Part shown: positions 24,556 to 33,373 of the stretch, one piece after another
How the letters are laid out: every line of letters starts with the position of its first letter
Position numbering within the stretch: the first letter of the stretch is position 1
Source of the DNA: Lysinibacillus capsici
GTDB taxonomy: Bacteria; Bacillota; Bacilli; Bacillales_A; Planococcaceae
DNA: 64,000 nucleotides
Direction: 5' to 3'
Assembly (NCBI RefSeq): GCF_003367505.1
Contig: NZ_PXXX01000013.1
Location: forward strand, 186,001-250,000
The notes under the pieces: model-generated
Database searches by the model: none
The model's input: only the letters and a program-made list of their open reading frames with translations
Told to the model about the DNA's origin: nothing
Translations under genes and position numbers: made by a program

Positions 24556-24561
24556 AAAAGC

Positions 24562-24614
24562 ACCCCTCCCTTCTACAACCTATAATATGTTTCGGTCGTA
24601 AAAATGGGAGGGGT
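24562..24614 (-). promoter_or_regulatory. Inverted repeat that can mask the YjcZ ribosome binding site
   Basis: ACCCCTCCC (rc of 24606-24614) can pair with GGGAGGGGT (rc of 24562-24570), which is the Shine-Dalgarno of the YjcZ gene. The SigK-like -10 CATATTATA (rc of 24581-24589) lies in the loop, so transcripts from it lack the masking arm, while read-through from spoVAE contains both arms. Confidence 0.5.
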
Positions 24615-24620
24615 ATTCGT

Positions 24621-24986
24621 CTAGTCAATATTTCCTTTTGGTCTAAATATTAAGGCACCAATAAAGCCGAACACAATAGCAGCACTGATTCCTGAGCTTG
24701 TTACTTCGAACATGCCTGTTAATACGCCAACAAGTCCATGTTTTTCTGCCTCCGCCAGAGCACCATGTGTTAATGAATTCCCGAAGGATGTAATGGGCAC
24801 TGTCGCCCCTGCTCCAGCAAAATTAATTAATGGCTCATATAAGCCCATACCATCCAAAATCGCACCTACAACCACTAACGTACTTAGTGTATGGCCCGGT
24901 GTTAAATTGCCAACATCCATTAATAATTGGCCTATGACGCAAATAATGCCTCCAACAATAAATGCAAATACAAAAGTCATAACCAT
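24621..24986 (-). CDS. spoVAE: Stage V sporulation protein AE (SpoVAE/SpoVAEb type)
   Basis: This 121-aa membrane protein has four hydrophobic segments and the motifs GQLLMDVGNLTPGHTLS and NFAGAGATVPITSFGNSLTHGA seen in SpoVAEb, part of the inner-membrane channel that moves dipicolinic acid into the spore and releases it in germination. Its AGAGATVPITSFGN motif parallels AGAGSAVPVTGFGN in the neighbouring SpoVAC, showing their common ancestry. GAGG lies 8 nt before the ATG. It is last in the operon YhcN-like, spoVAC, spoVAD, spoVAE. Confidence 0.92.
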   Translation of the reverse strand: MVMTFVFAFIVGGIICVIGQLLMDVGNLTPGHTLSTLVVVGAILDGMGLYEPLINFAGAGATVPITSFGNSLTHGALAEAEKHGLVGVLTGMFEVTSSGISAAIVFGFIGALIFRPKGNID

Positions 24987-24996
24987 GTTTTTTGCC

Positions 24997-25992
24997 TCAT
25001 TTCATCGTAATTTCTATCGCATGTGCCGTACATGGAATCGTCTCGCCTTGCTGATAGGATAGCGGAGATAATAACGCACCCGTTGCTACTAGTAATACTC
25101 GCTTATAGCTCCCTGCACGCATTTGTTGAATAACATAACTAAAAAAAACAGCTGCCGAACAGCCTGCACCACTTGCACCAGATTGGAATGCTTCATCCTG
25201 TCCATAAAATTCAGCACCTGCATCACGTAATAACGTGAGCTCTTCATTTTTCACGCCATTTTCCACAAGCATTCCTTTCAATAGCTTTAAGCCAAGCTGG
25301 CCCAAATCGCCTGTTAAAATTAAATCGTAATGATAAATTTTTTGATTTCTCTGTTGTAAATGAGATTGAATCGTCTGAAATGCAGCAGGTGCCATTGCTG
25401 CACCCATATGGAAAGGATCATCCATACCATAGTCAACGGATTTGCCAATTGTTGCCGCTTCTATAGAAGGATATTCCTCGCGATGCTTGCCAATTAACGC
25501 ATAACCAGCAGCAGTTACAGTCCACTGAGCTGTTTGTGGTTTTTGTGCTCCATAATTGATGGGGTAACGAAACTGGCGTTCAATTGCATTATGTTGACTA
25601 GAGGCACCTGCTAATGAAAAATTAGCAGCACCTAACTCGGTTAACAGGCATGCAATAATGACTGAAGATACAGATGTGGCACATGCCGAAAAGAGTCCAA
25701 TAAAAGGGATTTCTAAATCCCTAGCGGCAAAATTAGTTGGCGTCATTTGGTTGACTAAATCTCCACCCATTAAATAATTGATATCACCTTTTTGTACGCC
25801 CATTTTTTTCATAGCAAATTCACAGGCCTCTTCGATCATTTTACGATGTCCCTGTTCGTTTGTTTTCATTTGCCAACGTTCATCATCATACACAGAGTCA
25901 AAATATTGACTAAAAATACTCCTATTTTCTAATGGACCTGCTACCACACCACCTGCTAAAAGAGAGGGCTTCGATTGAAATACAATTACCAT
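24997..25992 (-). CDS. spoVAD: Stage V sporulation protein AD
   Basis: This 331-aa thiolase-fold protein is the cytosolic DPA-binding component of the SpoVA channel. Visible are GGDLVNQMTPTNFAARDL, the thiolase-like segment LFSACATSVSSVIIA (bearing the Cys that corresponds to the thiolase nucleophile), and SGASGAGCSAAVFFSYV near the C-terminus. The start overlaps the spoVAC stop by 7 nt, indicating coupled translation. The length is normal for SpoVAD. Confidence 0.94.
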   Translation of the reverse strand: MVIVFQSKPSLLAGGVVAGPLENRSIFSQYFDSVYDDERWQMKTNEQGHRKMIEEACEFAMKKMGVQKGDINYLMGGDLVNQMTPTNFAARDLEIPFIGLFSACATSVSSVIIACLLTELGAANFSLAGASSQHNAIERQFRYPINYGAQKPQTAQWTVTAAGYALIGKHREEYPSIEAATIGKSVDYGMDDPFHMGAAMAPAAFQTIQSHLQQRNQKIYHYDLILTGDLGQLGLKLLKGMLVENGVKNEELTLLRDAGAEFYGQDEAFQSGASGAGCSAAVFFSYVIQQMRAGSYKRVLLVATGALLSPLSYQQGETIPCTAHAIEITMK

Positions 25993-26441
25993 GAAACCAC
26001 TCCTATCGTTACGAGGATATATTTAATGAGCGCTACAAAAAATGCTGACACTACACCAAATAAAACAACTGATCCTGCTAATTTAAATAAATTTCCTCCG
26101 ACTCCCAATACTAGCCCTTCAGAACGATGCTCGATTGCTGCCGAAATAACAGCATTACCAAAGCCTGTTACTGGAACTGCTGATCCAGCCCCAGCAAATT
26201 GACCAATTCTTTTATAAAGGCCAAGACCTGTTAATATCATTGCGAAAAATACCATCGTTGCAACCGTAGGATTTCCTGCTGTTGCTTCTGTAAAATTGAA
26301 GAAAATAATATAAAAAAGAGACACAGCTTGACCGATTGCACAAATAAAACCGCCAACGAAAAAGGCTTTTGCTACATTCTTTAAATAAGGGGGCTTTGGT
26401 GTAACATTTTGCTCTAACTGTTGATACTGCTCTTTTTCCAT
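25986..26441 (-). CDS. spoVAC: Stage V sporulation protein AC
   Basis: This 151-aa membrane protein has an acidic/Gln-rich cytoplasmic head (MEKEQYQQLEQN), then segments including AFFVGGFICAIGQAVSLF and the conserved IGQFAGAGSAVPVTGFGNA. SpoVAC is a pore-forming SpoVA subunit, described as mechanosensitive. Its ATG directly follows the stop of the YhcN-like gene and it overlaps spoVAD. Confidence 0.94.
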   Translation of the reverse strand: MEKEQYQQLEQNVTPKPPYLKNVAKAFFVGGFICAIGQAVSLFYIIFFNFTEATAGNPTVATMVFFAMILTGLGLYKRIGQFAGAGSAVPVTGFGNAVISAAIEHRSEGLVLGVGGNLFKLAGSVVLFGVVSAFFVALIKYILVTIGVVSW

Positions 26442-26846
26442 TTATGTCTCCTCCTTTGCAAGCTCTTTTAGTTCTGTAATTTTATCGCTTAATTTATTAT
26501 CTTCCATCTGATCCTTTTTTATTTTATTGGCTTCATAAAAAATTTTGTAATCAGCGGAGACAAACACTTCTTTGTTTGGATATTTCTCTTCAAATTTCTT
26601 TTGCAATTTTTTCTCTAACTTAGTTTTTTTCCACTTTTCCCATGGTTTAATTTGTACTGCGATAAGCATACTATCGTCATATTGAATAACCGTTGAGCGA
26701 TCAACATAGTCTTCTTCTTTAATAAGGGTTTCGACTTCACTTTCATTTTGTGGAGACCCATAGACGATAAATTTTTCCTTTTCAGCACAACCATTTAACA
26801 GCGATAAAACAACTAAGAGAGGTAACGTCATTCCTAGTAGCCTCAA
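26442..26846 (-). CDS. Sporulation lipoprotein, YhcN/YlaJ-like
   Basis: This 134-aa lipoprotein has a signal peptide with lipobox LNGC (Cys about residue 20). The mature part is highly charged, with a YhcN/YlaJ-type block YDDSMLIAVQIKPWEKW and KEVFVSADYKIFYEANKI. A TTG start at 26846 follows GGAGG by 7 nt. Its position in front of spoVAC-D-E matches the core of the mobile spoVA2mob operon, which also has a YhcN/YlaJ gene before spoVAC, but the DUF1657 and YetF genes of that operon are absent. It probably sits at the spore inner membrane. Confidence 0.78.
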   Translation of the reverse strand: MRLLGMTLPLLVVLSLLNGCAEKEKFIVYGSPQNESEVETLIKEEDYVDRSTVIQYDDSMLIAVQIKPWEKWKKTKLEKKLQKKFEEKYPNKEVFVSADYKIFYEANKIKKDQMEDNKLSDKITELKELAKEET

Positions 26847-26867
26847 GTTTTACCCTCCTTTTCTTTA

Positions 26868-26897
26868 CAGTTTCTCCACACATAAAAAAACTATTCA
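26868..26897 (-). promoter_or_regulatory. Candidate SigF/SigG promoter of spoVA operon
   Basis: On the minus strand TGAATA (26897-26892), a 14-nt spacer and GGAGAAACTG (26877-26868) fit the forespore pattern GNATA ... GGNNANAMTN. The spacing is one base short of the usual value, so this is tentative. Confidence 0.4.
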
Positions 26898-26940
26898 TTC
26901 AAAGAAATACACAAAAGCCCGAGTCCAGTTTTCAAAAGTA

Positions 26941-26949
26941 CATATTGTA
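26941..26949 (+). promoter_or_regulatory. SigK-type -10 of cotZ-like gene
   Basis: CATATTGTA matches the SigK -10 consensus CATANNNTA, 31 nt before the ATG. The same nonamer occurs upstream of the divergently oriented CotO-like gene. The -35 match is poor. Confidence 0.5.
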
Positions 26950-26979
26950 GAAGTAGTAACAAGGAAAGGGGGTGACAAT

Positions 26980-27504
26980 ATGGGTTGTGGTAAGCCAACA
27001 AATCCTATTGGACCAATCCATTCAGCAGGCTGCGTTTGTGACGTAGTTCGCGCTATTTTAGATATTCAAAATCAAGCGGTGCGAGATGAGTGTTCTCCAT
27101 GTACAGCAAACTGTTTCTTAGAGCCACTAGGCGGGATTGTTAGTCCTGCACGCTCACAAGCAGATACACGTGTTTTCATGTTAATTACAAAAGATGGTAC
27201 TCCTTTCAAAGCATTCTTTAACTCTCCAACAGCAGATCCTTGTATTTGTACATCCGTATTCTTCCGCGTAGAAGATATGTTTGATGAATGCTGTGCTACT
27301 TTACGTGTTTTAGAGCCATTATGTACATTTGACTCTAGTGAAAGTACAGTAGACTTACTAAGCAAAGATGGTTGTTGTATCAACATGAAGAAAATCTGTA
27401 AAGTAGATGACTGGAGCTCAACAGATAGCTGTATTACTGTGGATTTATCTTGCTTCTGCGCTGTACAATGTATCGCTGATGTTGACTTAGGGATTTGTGA
27501 CTAA
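26980..27504 (+). CDS. cotZ: Spore crust/exosporium cysteine-rich protein, CotZ/CotY/ExsY family
   Basis: This 174-aa protein is very rich in cysteine (about 17), starting MGCGKPTNPIG, with the family blocks CVCDVVRAILDIQNQA, ECSPCTANCF, TPFKAFFNSP, and CCINMKKICKVDDWSSTDSC (written here in pieces). CotY/CotZ/ExsY proteins self-assemble into disulfide-linked two-dimensional arrays that form the outermost spore layer. AAGGGGGTG precedes the ATG. A strong bidirectional terminator follows, and CotO-like and SpoVIF genes are close by. Confidence 0.93.
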   Translation: MGCGKPTNPIGPIHSAGCVCDVVRAILDIQNQAVRDECSPCTANCFLEPLGGIVSPARSQADTRVFMLITKDGTPFKAFFNSPTADPCICTSVFFRVEDMFDECCATLRVLEPLCTFDSSESTVDLLSKDGCCINMKKICKVDDWSSTDSCITVDLSCFCAVQCIADVDLGICD

Positions 27505-27530
27505 TTCTTTCACCTTTGACACACACACAT

Positions 27531-27569
27531 AAAAAAAGTGTACAGCATCCTCTGCTGTACACTTTTTTT
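27531..27569. terminator. Bidirectional terminator between cotZ-like and cotO-like genes
   Basis: AAAAAAAGTGTACAGCA pairs with TGCTGTACACTTTTTTT around 5 nt, so both convergent genes end here. Confidence 0.93.
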
Positions 27570-27969
27570 ATAAAGTTGGCAATTTTCTTCCTCGCCAAAG
27601 TATTTGCTGTATATCTTCAAAATGAATGATTTCCTGTATTTTTAATTCTAATGATGTGAGCATTAAAGAATCATTCTGTACATCTGAAGCTGTCCCAGTT
27701 AATTTTCTACCATCCTTTAAACAAACTAATAATGGCTGATAGGCTCTCTGACGAAATGGTTTTTCTAAAAACTGGAGCTGTTTCAGTAAATAAGGATCTA
27801 TTTGTACTTCATCCACTGTCTCATTTTTTTCTTCAACTATTTGCTCATCGAACATAGTGTCCTTTACATAGACAGATGTACTTTCATCCAAATCAAGTTC
27901 ATGTAACACCTTAGAAATATTTAAAAAATATGATGGTGATTTTATAAACAAGCGTGGTTCTTGATCCAC
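27568..27969 (-). CDS. CotO-like spore coat protein
   Basis: This protein of about 133 aa has an acidic middle (VEEKNETVDEVQ) and a C-terminal small beta-barrel-like block, PLLVCLKDGRKLTGTASD...IIHFEDIQQILW, as in CotO, the organiser of the outermost coat layer that works with CotZ. Its place opposite the CotZ-like gene supports this, as B. subtilis cotO is beside cotZ. The start is uncertain: GTG 27969 is chosen because the SigK-like -10 ends at 27993, which puts the in-frame ATG at 27993 upstream of the transcript. GTG 27978 is also possible. Confidence 0.55.
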   Translation of the reverse strand: MDQEPRLFIKSPSYFLNISKVLHELDLDESTSVYVKDTMFDEQIVEEKNETVDEVQIDPYLLKQLQFLEKPFRQRAYQPLLVCLKDGRKLTGTASDVQNDSLMLTSLELKIQEIIHFEDIQQILWRGRKLPTL

Positions 27970-27992
27970 TTTACTCACTTCCCTTTTTTCCA

Positions 27993-28001
27993 TACAATAT
28001 G
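27993..28001 (-). promoter_or_regulatory. SigK-type -10 of cotO-like gene
   Basis: CATATTGTA on the minus strand fits CATANNNTA, and ACC stands 16 nt upstream, as SigK -35 elements do. It overlaps an in-frame ATG, which argues for a downstream GTG start. Confidence 0.55.
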
Positions 28002-28022
28002 CGAAAGTAAGCAAATTGGTTC

Positions 28023-29399
28023 TTAGCCTATTTGGCTTAAGAAAACTGTCGCTAAGCCCAAATAAATTAAAATACTTGTAATATCATTTAATGTAGTAAT
28101 AAAGGGTCCTGATGCAACAGCAGGGTCAATTTTTAGTCGATGCATTAACAATGGAATAAATGAACCAGCTAATGTTGCCACTAAAATAGAACCACAAAGC
28201 GCTGCCCCTACTAACATACCTAGGACAAGTTCATGTTTCCAAAAATAAACGATCCCAATAACAATTAATCCACAAACAATGCCTGACATTAAGCCAGTAC
28301 CTGCTTCACGTAATAGTAACTTCAATTTACTATGTTCTTCTACATCACCTGTTGCAATCCCTCGAATGGCCACGGCCAATGCCTGTGTTCCACTATTACC
28401 TGAAGTTCCTGAAATTAATGGAATAAAGACCGCTAGTAAGGCAACCTTATCTAAAGTATCCTCAAATTGCCCCATTAGGTTAGCTGTTAACATACCTAGA
28501 AACAGTAGAACTACTAGCCATGGCAAACGTTTTTTAGCTGCTTGGAATGGTGTTACATCAAATTTATCCATATCCGAAATACCAGCTAATTTAGAGTAAT
28601 CCTCAGAAGCCTCTTCATCAATAACATCAATAATATCGTCAACCGTGATAATACCAAGTAATTCTCCTTTATCATCAATAACAGGTGTCGCTAAAAAATT
28701 ATAATCCTTCATAATTTGCGCGACTTCTTCTTGGTCATCGCCTACATGTACCATTACGACACGTTCATTCATAATTGACCGAATAAGTGTATCCTCGTCA
28801 GCAATGATTAAGTCACGTAACGATATAACACCCGTTAGACGATGTTCTTCATCCACAACAAAAATATAATAAACGGTCTCTGCATCTGGTGCCTCTTTAC
28901 GCAAAATAGCCATAGCTGAACGAACTGTTGAATTTTCTGGTATAGCGACATATTCAGTGGTCATGATAGAGCCAGCAGTATATTCATCGTAGCTTAGTAG
29001 CTCATTAATATCTTCTGCCGCTTCTTCATCCATCATTTCTAAATAGCTTTCGCGCTGTGCTGTATCCAGTTCATTTAAGACATCTGCCGCATCATCCGCA
29101 TACATATGAGATAGCATTTCTGCACCGTATGATGGATCCATTTCAGCAAGATATGCTTTATACTCATCATCTTCAATATCGATTGCCTCAAAAATATCAG
29201 CCATTTCTGTCGGAGACAAGAACGAATAGATGATTTTCCTTATATCAGGTTCCACCTTTTCATAAAACGTTGCCTGATCATATGGATGAAGTTCTAAAAA
29301 CTCATCACGGAATGCGTCAATATTATGTGCTTCCAGCATTTCTCGTAGATGTGCCTCATCAAATTGCACATCATCCTTTTCATTTCTTTCCTCTATCAT
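28023..29399 (-). CDS. mgtE: Magnesium transporter MgtE
   Basis: This 458-aa MgtE has an acidic N-domain with superhelical repeats (LLSYDEYTAGSIMTTEYVA marks its end), a CBS pair (residues about 140-265, with VVDEEHRLTGVISLRDLI and DKGELLGIITVDDIIDVI), and a five-helix membrane domain with the family pore motifs GTSGNSGTQALAVAIRG and DPAVASGPFITTLNDI. It imports Mg2+ through a channel gated by Mg2+ binding to the CBS/N domains. The ATG at 29399 follows GGAGGGG. No M-box riboswitch was found in the 400-nt upstream gap. Confidence 0.95.
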   Translation of the reverse strand: MIEERNEKDDVQFDEAHLREMLEAHNIDAFRDEFLELHPYDQATFYEKVEPDIRKIIYSFLSPTEMADIFEAIDIEDDEYKAYLAEMDPSYGAEMLSHMYADDAADVLNELDTAQRESYLEMMDEEAAEDINELLSYDEYTAGSIMTTEYVAIPENSTVRSAMAILRKEAPDAETVYYIFVVDEEHRLTGVISLRDLIIADEDTLIRSIMNERVVMVHVGDDQEEVAQIMKDYNFLATPVIDDKGELLGIITVDDIIDVIDEEASEDYSKLAGISDMDKFDVTPFQAAKKRLPWLVVLLFLGMLTANLMGQFEDTLDKVALLAVFIPLISGTSGNSGTQALAVAIRGIATGDVEEHSKLKLLLREAGTGLMSGIVCGLIVIGIVYFWKHELVLGMLVGAALCGSILVATLAGSFIPLLMHRLKIDPAVASGPFITTLNDITSILIYLGLATVFLSQIG

Positions 29400-29771
29400 G
29401 CTTGTCCCCTCCTTCCGAGCTTTCAATCATTTTACGGGCAATGCTGCCGTAAATCTACCTTCTATATAATAGAGTGTAATGTACCTTTTCTGCAAACTCT
29501 TTTTTAAGTTATATTTATGAGCAATTGGGCAGATTTTTATAAAATTCAATATTACGCCTAAAATCATGACGATTCTATTTTACTATACCTTACCTTTGTC
29601 ACTTTGTTATGAATAAGGTGTAAAAAATAATCTACTTCTCTAGCCAAACTCCAAGATAGTTGTTGTTGACGCGCAGATAAACAATACATCCAATTTTCAC
29701 CTACCATACAACCTGTGATATTAAGAATCTCCCTCGTGAAGAAATACGCAGTTTAACCTAATTCAAAAAAC
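29400..29771. other. Long intergenic region upstream of mgtE
   Basis: It holds a weak mgtE promoter (TTGCAG, 18 nt, TATTAT on the minus strand) and a small TTTACGG/CCGTAAA hairpin near the gene. The rest shows no reading frame, riboswitch or repeat I can support. Confidence 0.4.
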
Positions 29772-29811
29772 GATAAGGAGATGCTCGTTTGCGCGAACAC
29801 CTCCTTTTATC
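29772..29811 (-). terminator. Terminator of yjbM-yjbN-yjbO operon
   Basis: On the minus strand GATAAAAGGAG pairs with CTCCTTATC through a long partly paired stem, then GTTTTTTG follows. It lies a few bases beyond the pseudouridine synthase stop. Confidence 0.8.
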
Positions 29812-29817
29812 AAAAAT

Positions 29818-30753
29818 TTATGCTGAAGATTCCTTCAGTAATCTTTGCATGTCTTCATTTAGCATACTTGTAAAGTGTAATGGCACACTTGTTAAAGGAT
29901 GCTCCATACTTAAAGATACACAATGTAATGCTTGTCGATCAATCTGAAGACGACTACCACCATAAAGGTCATCCCCCACAAGTGGGTGTCCAAGATGTGA
30001 CATGTGCACGCGAATTTGATGTGTACGCCCTGTATGCAATTGAAGTCGTACATGTGTCATTGGTTCAGCACCCAGTGAAAAACGCTTCAGAACCTTTACA
30101 TCCGTATGTGCATATTGTCCATCTTCTCGTACTTCTCTTTCAATAATACTAGCTTCTTTACGACCAATCGGAGCTATAATCGATTGAAAGTTTTGTTCGA
30201 TATGTCCATGTACAATGGCTTCATATTGTCTTGAAATCTCTCTCTTACGCTGAGCAAGCCCTGTTAAATGATGAATATGAGCATGCTTAGCTATGCATAG
30301 TAAACCTGATGTATCTCGGTCTAGCCTTGTAACAATATGAGCCGTAGAGGCCAATCCTTGTTGCTGAAAATAGCCACAAACTAAATTTGCAATGCTGTTG
30401 GTTGGATGCTCTCGTGAGGGTATCGTACTTTGATGAGCTGGTTTGTTGAGCACTATGATGGCATCATCTTCGTATACAATGGACAAATCTCCATACTCGA
30501 TAGCAAGCCCTTCACTTTTTTCTTCAGGAGGAAACGTTACTTTCACACAATCTCCAACTTGCAGGATATGTCTCACATTACGTTCGACATCATTCACAGT
30601 CAACATGCCACCATCAAACTTAATAGCTGTTAGAGCTCGCTTAGAAATACGCCACTCTTGAAGAGCCTCTCGTAATAATTGGCCATTTTTCTTTGCCTCA
30701 AATTGTAATGTAAATCTTGTATCCACGTTATTCATTTGCAACAAATGATTCAT
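29818..30753 (-). CDS. yjbO: RluA-family pseudouridine synthase, YjbO-like
   Basis: This 311-aa protein isomerises uridine to pseudouridine in RNA, probably rRNA. It has an S4-like N-terminal region ([21 protein letters not shown]) and the RluA catalytic block [18 protein letters not shown] with the nucleophile Asp, then [21 protein letters not shown]. The ATG at 30753 has GGGAG 7 nt upstream and overlaps the nadK end by 26 nt, consistent with the conserved yjbM-nadK-yjbO operon. The exact target site is not evident. Confidence 0.92.
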   Translation of the reverse strand: MNHLLQMNNVDTRFTLQFEAKKNGQLLREALQEWRISKRALTAIKFDGGMLTVNDVERNVRHILQVGDCVKVTFPPEEKSEGLAIEYGDLSIVYEDDAIIVLNKPAHQSTIPSREHPTNSIANLVCGYFQQQGLASTAHIVTRLDRDTSGLLCIAKHAHIHHLTGLAQRKREISRQYEAIVHGHIEQNFQSIIAPIGRKEASIIEREVREDGQYAHTDVKVLKRFSLGAEPMTHVRLQLHTGRTHQIRVHMSHLGHPLVGDDLYGGSRLQIDRQALHCVSLSMEHPLTSVPLHFTSMLNEDMQRLLKESSA

Positions 30754-31522
30754 GCACTCGCTCCCAAAATGGGAATGGTCGGAAACGGGCAAAACGTACT
30801 CTTTCATTTGCTACATTAAACGCTATGGCTTTGACATCACCTTGAGTAATTTGCAAGTGATCAACAGTCATATTAAAATTTTGTTCATTTACAGGACGCA
30901 ATACACAATGATGGTGTGCTGGTAAGATTAATGGCGATCCTACTGTCCTGAAAACGCGGTTATTAATTGAGGCAATTTCAGTGACTTGGAGTGCCGCTAG
31001 TGTAGGATGTATGATGGCTCCACCTAGAGCTTTATTATAAGCCGTACTACCCGAGGGAGTGGATACACAAAGACCATCACCACGGAAACGCTCAAATTGA
31101 TTGCCATTTAACTCTACATCCATCACAAGTGTAACATCTGGCGATTTGACGGTTGCTTCGTTTAAAGCAAGATACGTATTTGATTCGGCATTATGATGCT
31201 CTACCCTTACTTCCAGCAGTGGATATTCCACAACATTAAAATCCTTCTTAGCAATGGACAAAACTAATTTTTCTAATTCAGATGGTTTCCAATCCGCATA
31301 AAATCCTAAATGCCCTGTATGGATACCAACGAAGGCTACCTGATCTAATAAATGGGAGTATCGATGAAAGGCATGCAATAGTGTGCCATCTCCTCCAATC
31401 GAAACAACAATTTCTGGCGTCTCTTCATCATAGGTCAAGCCAAAATCCTGTAAATAGGTTTTAGCAAGTTCCATCAGCTCGTTGGATTGTGCATCTCTAC
31501 GTGATTGAATCGAAAATTTCAT
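30728..31522 (-). CDS. nadK: NAD kinase
   Basis: This 264-aa NadK phosphorylates NAD+ to NADP+. Visible are the GGDGT motif ([15 protein letters not shown] near residue 43), the NAD-binding NE/D segment [14 protein letters not shown], and the [17 protein letters not shown] glycine-rich block. The start overlaps the alarmone synthetase stop by 4 nt (ATGA), and the end overlaps the pseudouridine synthase gene, so the three are translated in concert. Confidence 0.96.
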   Translation of the reverse strand: MKFSIQSRRDAQSNELMELAKTYLQDFGLTYDEETPEIVVSIGGDGTLLHAFHRYSHLLDQVAFVGIHTGHLGFYADWKPSELEKLVLSIAKKDFNVVEYPLLEVRVEHHNAESNTYLALNEATVKSPDVTLVMDVELNGNQFERFRGDGLCVSTPSGSTAYNKALGGAIIHPTLAALQVTEIASINNRVFRTVGSPLILPAHHHCVLRPVNEQNFNMTVDHLQITQGDVKAIAFNVANERVRFARFRPFPFWERVHESFVANE

Positions 31523-32190
31523 TGTGCGTCACGCTCCTTCTCCGTTAGTAAATTAGGATTCGATGCTTCTTTATATTCGCTAAAGTAGGCCTGTGCCTCT
31601 TGAATTTCACTACGAATGGATGACATTTCCTCATCCAACCGAAATGCTGCCTCGGCAGCACTTTGCAAGCGATTCTTAATCTCTTCTGGGAACATGCCCT
31701 TATATTTATAATTTAAAGAATGCTCTATTGAAGCCCAGAAATTCATGGCTAGTGTACGGATTTGTATTTCCGCTAATACTACTTTTTTTCCTTGTATTGT
31801 TTCAACAGGATACTCCACTATCATATGGTAGGAGCGATAACCACTAGGCTTATTATGTGTAATATAATCGCGTTCTTCCACTACACGCATATCTTTTCGC
31901 TGACGAATTAGCTCAGTTACCGTTGAAATATCATCAACAAATTGACACATAATCCGAAGGCCAGCAATATCACCAAGTTCATCACCAAGTTGTTTAGAAG
32001 GCTCAAAAGCTAGTCCTTTTTCTAACGTTTTGTCATATATACTTGCTAAAGGCTTGACACGTCCTGTAACAAATTCAATTGGCGAATTGGCATTAACAAT
32101 ACCAAATTGCGAACGCATGCCCTTTAATTTTACTTTTAATTCGTCTACTGCTTGTTTATAAGGACTTAAAAAAATTTCCCATTGTCCCAT
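31519..32190 (-). CDS. relQ: Small alarmone synthetase (GTP pyrophosphokinase, RelQ/SAS1/YjbM)
   Basis: This 223-aa single-domain (p)ppGpp synthetase has no hydrolase domain. The synthetase motifs include [31 protein letters not shown] with the catalytic Asp, [15 protein letters not shown], and the Glu in [19 protein letters not shown]. It makes pppGpp/ppGpp from ATP and GTP/GDP. As a SAS1 homologue it may be allosterically activated by pppGpp in a tetramer. The ATG at 32190 follows GGGAGG. It leads the nadK-yjbO operon. Confidence 0.93.
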   Translation of the reverse strand: MGQWEIFLSPYKQAVDELKVKLKGMRSQFGIVNANSPIEFVTGRVKPLASIYDKTLEKGLAFEPSKQLGDELGDIAGLRIMCQFVDDISTVTELIRQRKDMRVVEERDYITHNKPSGYRSYHMIVEYPVETIQGKKVVLAEIQIRTLAMNFWASIEHSLNYKYKGMFPEEIKNRLQSAAEAAFRLDEEMSSIRSEIQEAQAYFSEYKEASNPNLLTEKERDAQ

Positions 32191-32246
32191 TGTAAAAACC
32201 TCCCGACAATCGGTATCGAACACCACCATCTGTTCGTTTTGTCTTT

Positions 32247-32630
32247 CTATTCAGCAAGAATAGCCTTGAAGTGTTGTTCCACTGCCTGGACAAATTCTGC
32301 CCCATAATTGTAATTTCCTTCAATATTATACACGAGCATTTCCAATTCCTCGTAGAAATTTGTCAGCTCAATCACTTCTTCACCTATTCGTAGCAATGGA
32401 TTTTTCCCTTTTTGTAAAATATGTACAAGATTTTCCCAACTACTCGGTGGAAAACGCAAGTAATGATAGTCTTCACCTGCATCAAGTAAATAAATGAATG
32501 CAAAATCATCTGAATCTGCAATGAGTTGTCCAGCAGGTTTTAACTGTAAATTTACTTCATTGTCGTTTAAACTAAAATGAAGTTGATCTTGTTCAAAATT
32601 CGATGTATCTATTGTATAAATTTTACGCAC
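32247..32630 (-). CDS. yjbL: UPF0738-family protein YjbL
   Basis: This 127-aa soluble protein is acidic, without membrane segments or catalytic motifs that I recognise. Its position between the CYTH gene (yjbK) and the alarmone synthetase (yjbM), and its length, match B. subtilis YjbL (UPF0738). Recognisable blocks are DDFAFIYLLDAGEDYHYLRFP and a C-terminal YGAEFVQAVEQHFK. Function is unknown. It is separated from relQ by 56 nt and is probably co-transcribed. Confidence 0.75.
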   Translation of the reverse strand: MRKIYTIDTSNFEQDQLHFSLNDNEVNLQLKPAGQLIADSDDFAFIYLLDAGEDYHYLRFPPSSWENLVHILQKGKNPLLRIGEEVIELTNFYEELEMLVYNIEGNYNYGAEFVQAVEQHFKAILAE

Positions 32631-32756
32631 ATGCGGTTCCCCTTTTCGTTGTACTCTTCCTCTTATTTTAGCACACAGGGTAAATAGTTGCAGTGTGTAA
32701 ATATTAATTCGAGCGAAACAACGGATGAAAAATAAAAAATAAATAGGTGACTATAA

Positions 32757-33344
32757 ATGACACAAGAAATTGAAATTGAATTTAAAAATCTATTAACAAA
32801 ACAACAATACGAGCAATTATTACAAGAGTTCCACATTAGCCAAAATGCTATTCATCGTCAAACAAATCATTATTTTGACACACCTAATCAAGCAATTCGC
32901 AACCTACAAAGTGGTCTTCGTATTAGACAAATTGGTGATTATTTCGAATGTACGCTCAAAGAAAAAAACGCCGAGCATGCTCACCTTGAAACGACGGATG
33001 AAATAACAGCAATAGAGGCGCAACAAATGTTAGATGGCAAAGGATTTTATGCTCAAGAGGTAGCTAAAAGATTAGCTCTTCATCACATTCCTTTAGAACA
33101 ATTGCATGTATTTGGTTCTCTCACTACAGATCGTGTCGAAATTCCTTACAAAGAGGGACTTCTCGTTTTTGATCATTCTTTCTATTTGCAGCGTGACGAT
33201 TATGAGGTAGAATATGAAGCAAAAGATGCAATAAAAGGAAATATAATTTTCGACGAATTTTTACAAAAATATGGTATTGATAAGCAACCAACTGATAAAA
33301 AAATTGCTCGTTTTATGAAGGCACTAAAAGCACAAAATTTATAA
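32757..33344 (+). CDS. yjbK: CYTH-domain protein YjbK
   Basis: This 195-aa protein starts with the CYTH signature EIEIEFKN (ExExK), followed by the tunnel-fold motifs TNHYFDTPN, SGLRIRQIGD and FECTLKEKNAE. CYTH proteins bind triphosphate compounds with two metal ions, and many are inorganic triphosphatases or thiamine triphosphatases. In Bacillus the gene is next to the alarmone synthetase, which suggests a link to nucleotide or polyphosphate metabolism. The ATG at 32757 lies in a weak ribosome-site context (AAATAGGTGACTATAA). Confidence 0.9.
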   Translation: MTQEIEIEFKNLLTKQQYEQLLQEFHISQNAIHRQTNHYFDTPNQAIRNLQSGLRIRQIGDYFECTLKEKNAEHAHLETTDEITAIEAQQMLDGKGFYAQEVAKRLALHHIPLEQLHVFGSLTTDRVEIPYKEGLLVFDHSFYLQRDDYEVEYEAKDAIKGNIIFDEFLQKYGIDKQPTDKKIARFMKALKAQNL

Positions 33345-33373
33345 AAGTAGAAAAAAGGAAGGTGTCTGACTCC

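Noticed and set aside
27568-28014. Upstream in-frame starts for the CotO-like protein
   Set aside because: They overlap or precede the SigK-like -10, so they would not be in the transcript from that promoter.
29400-29771. M-box magnesium riboswitch before mgtE
   Set aside because: None of the conserved M-box blocks could be found by eye on the minus strand.
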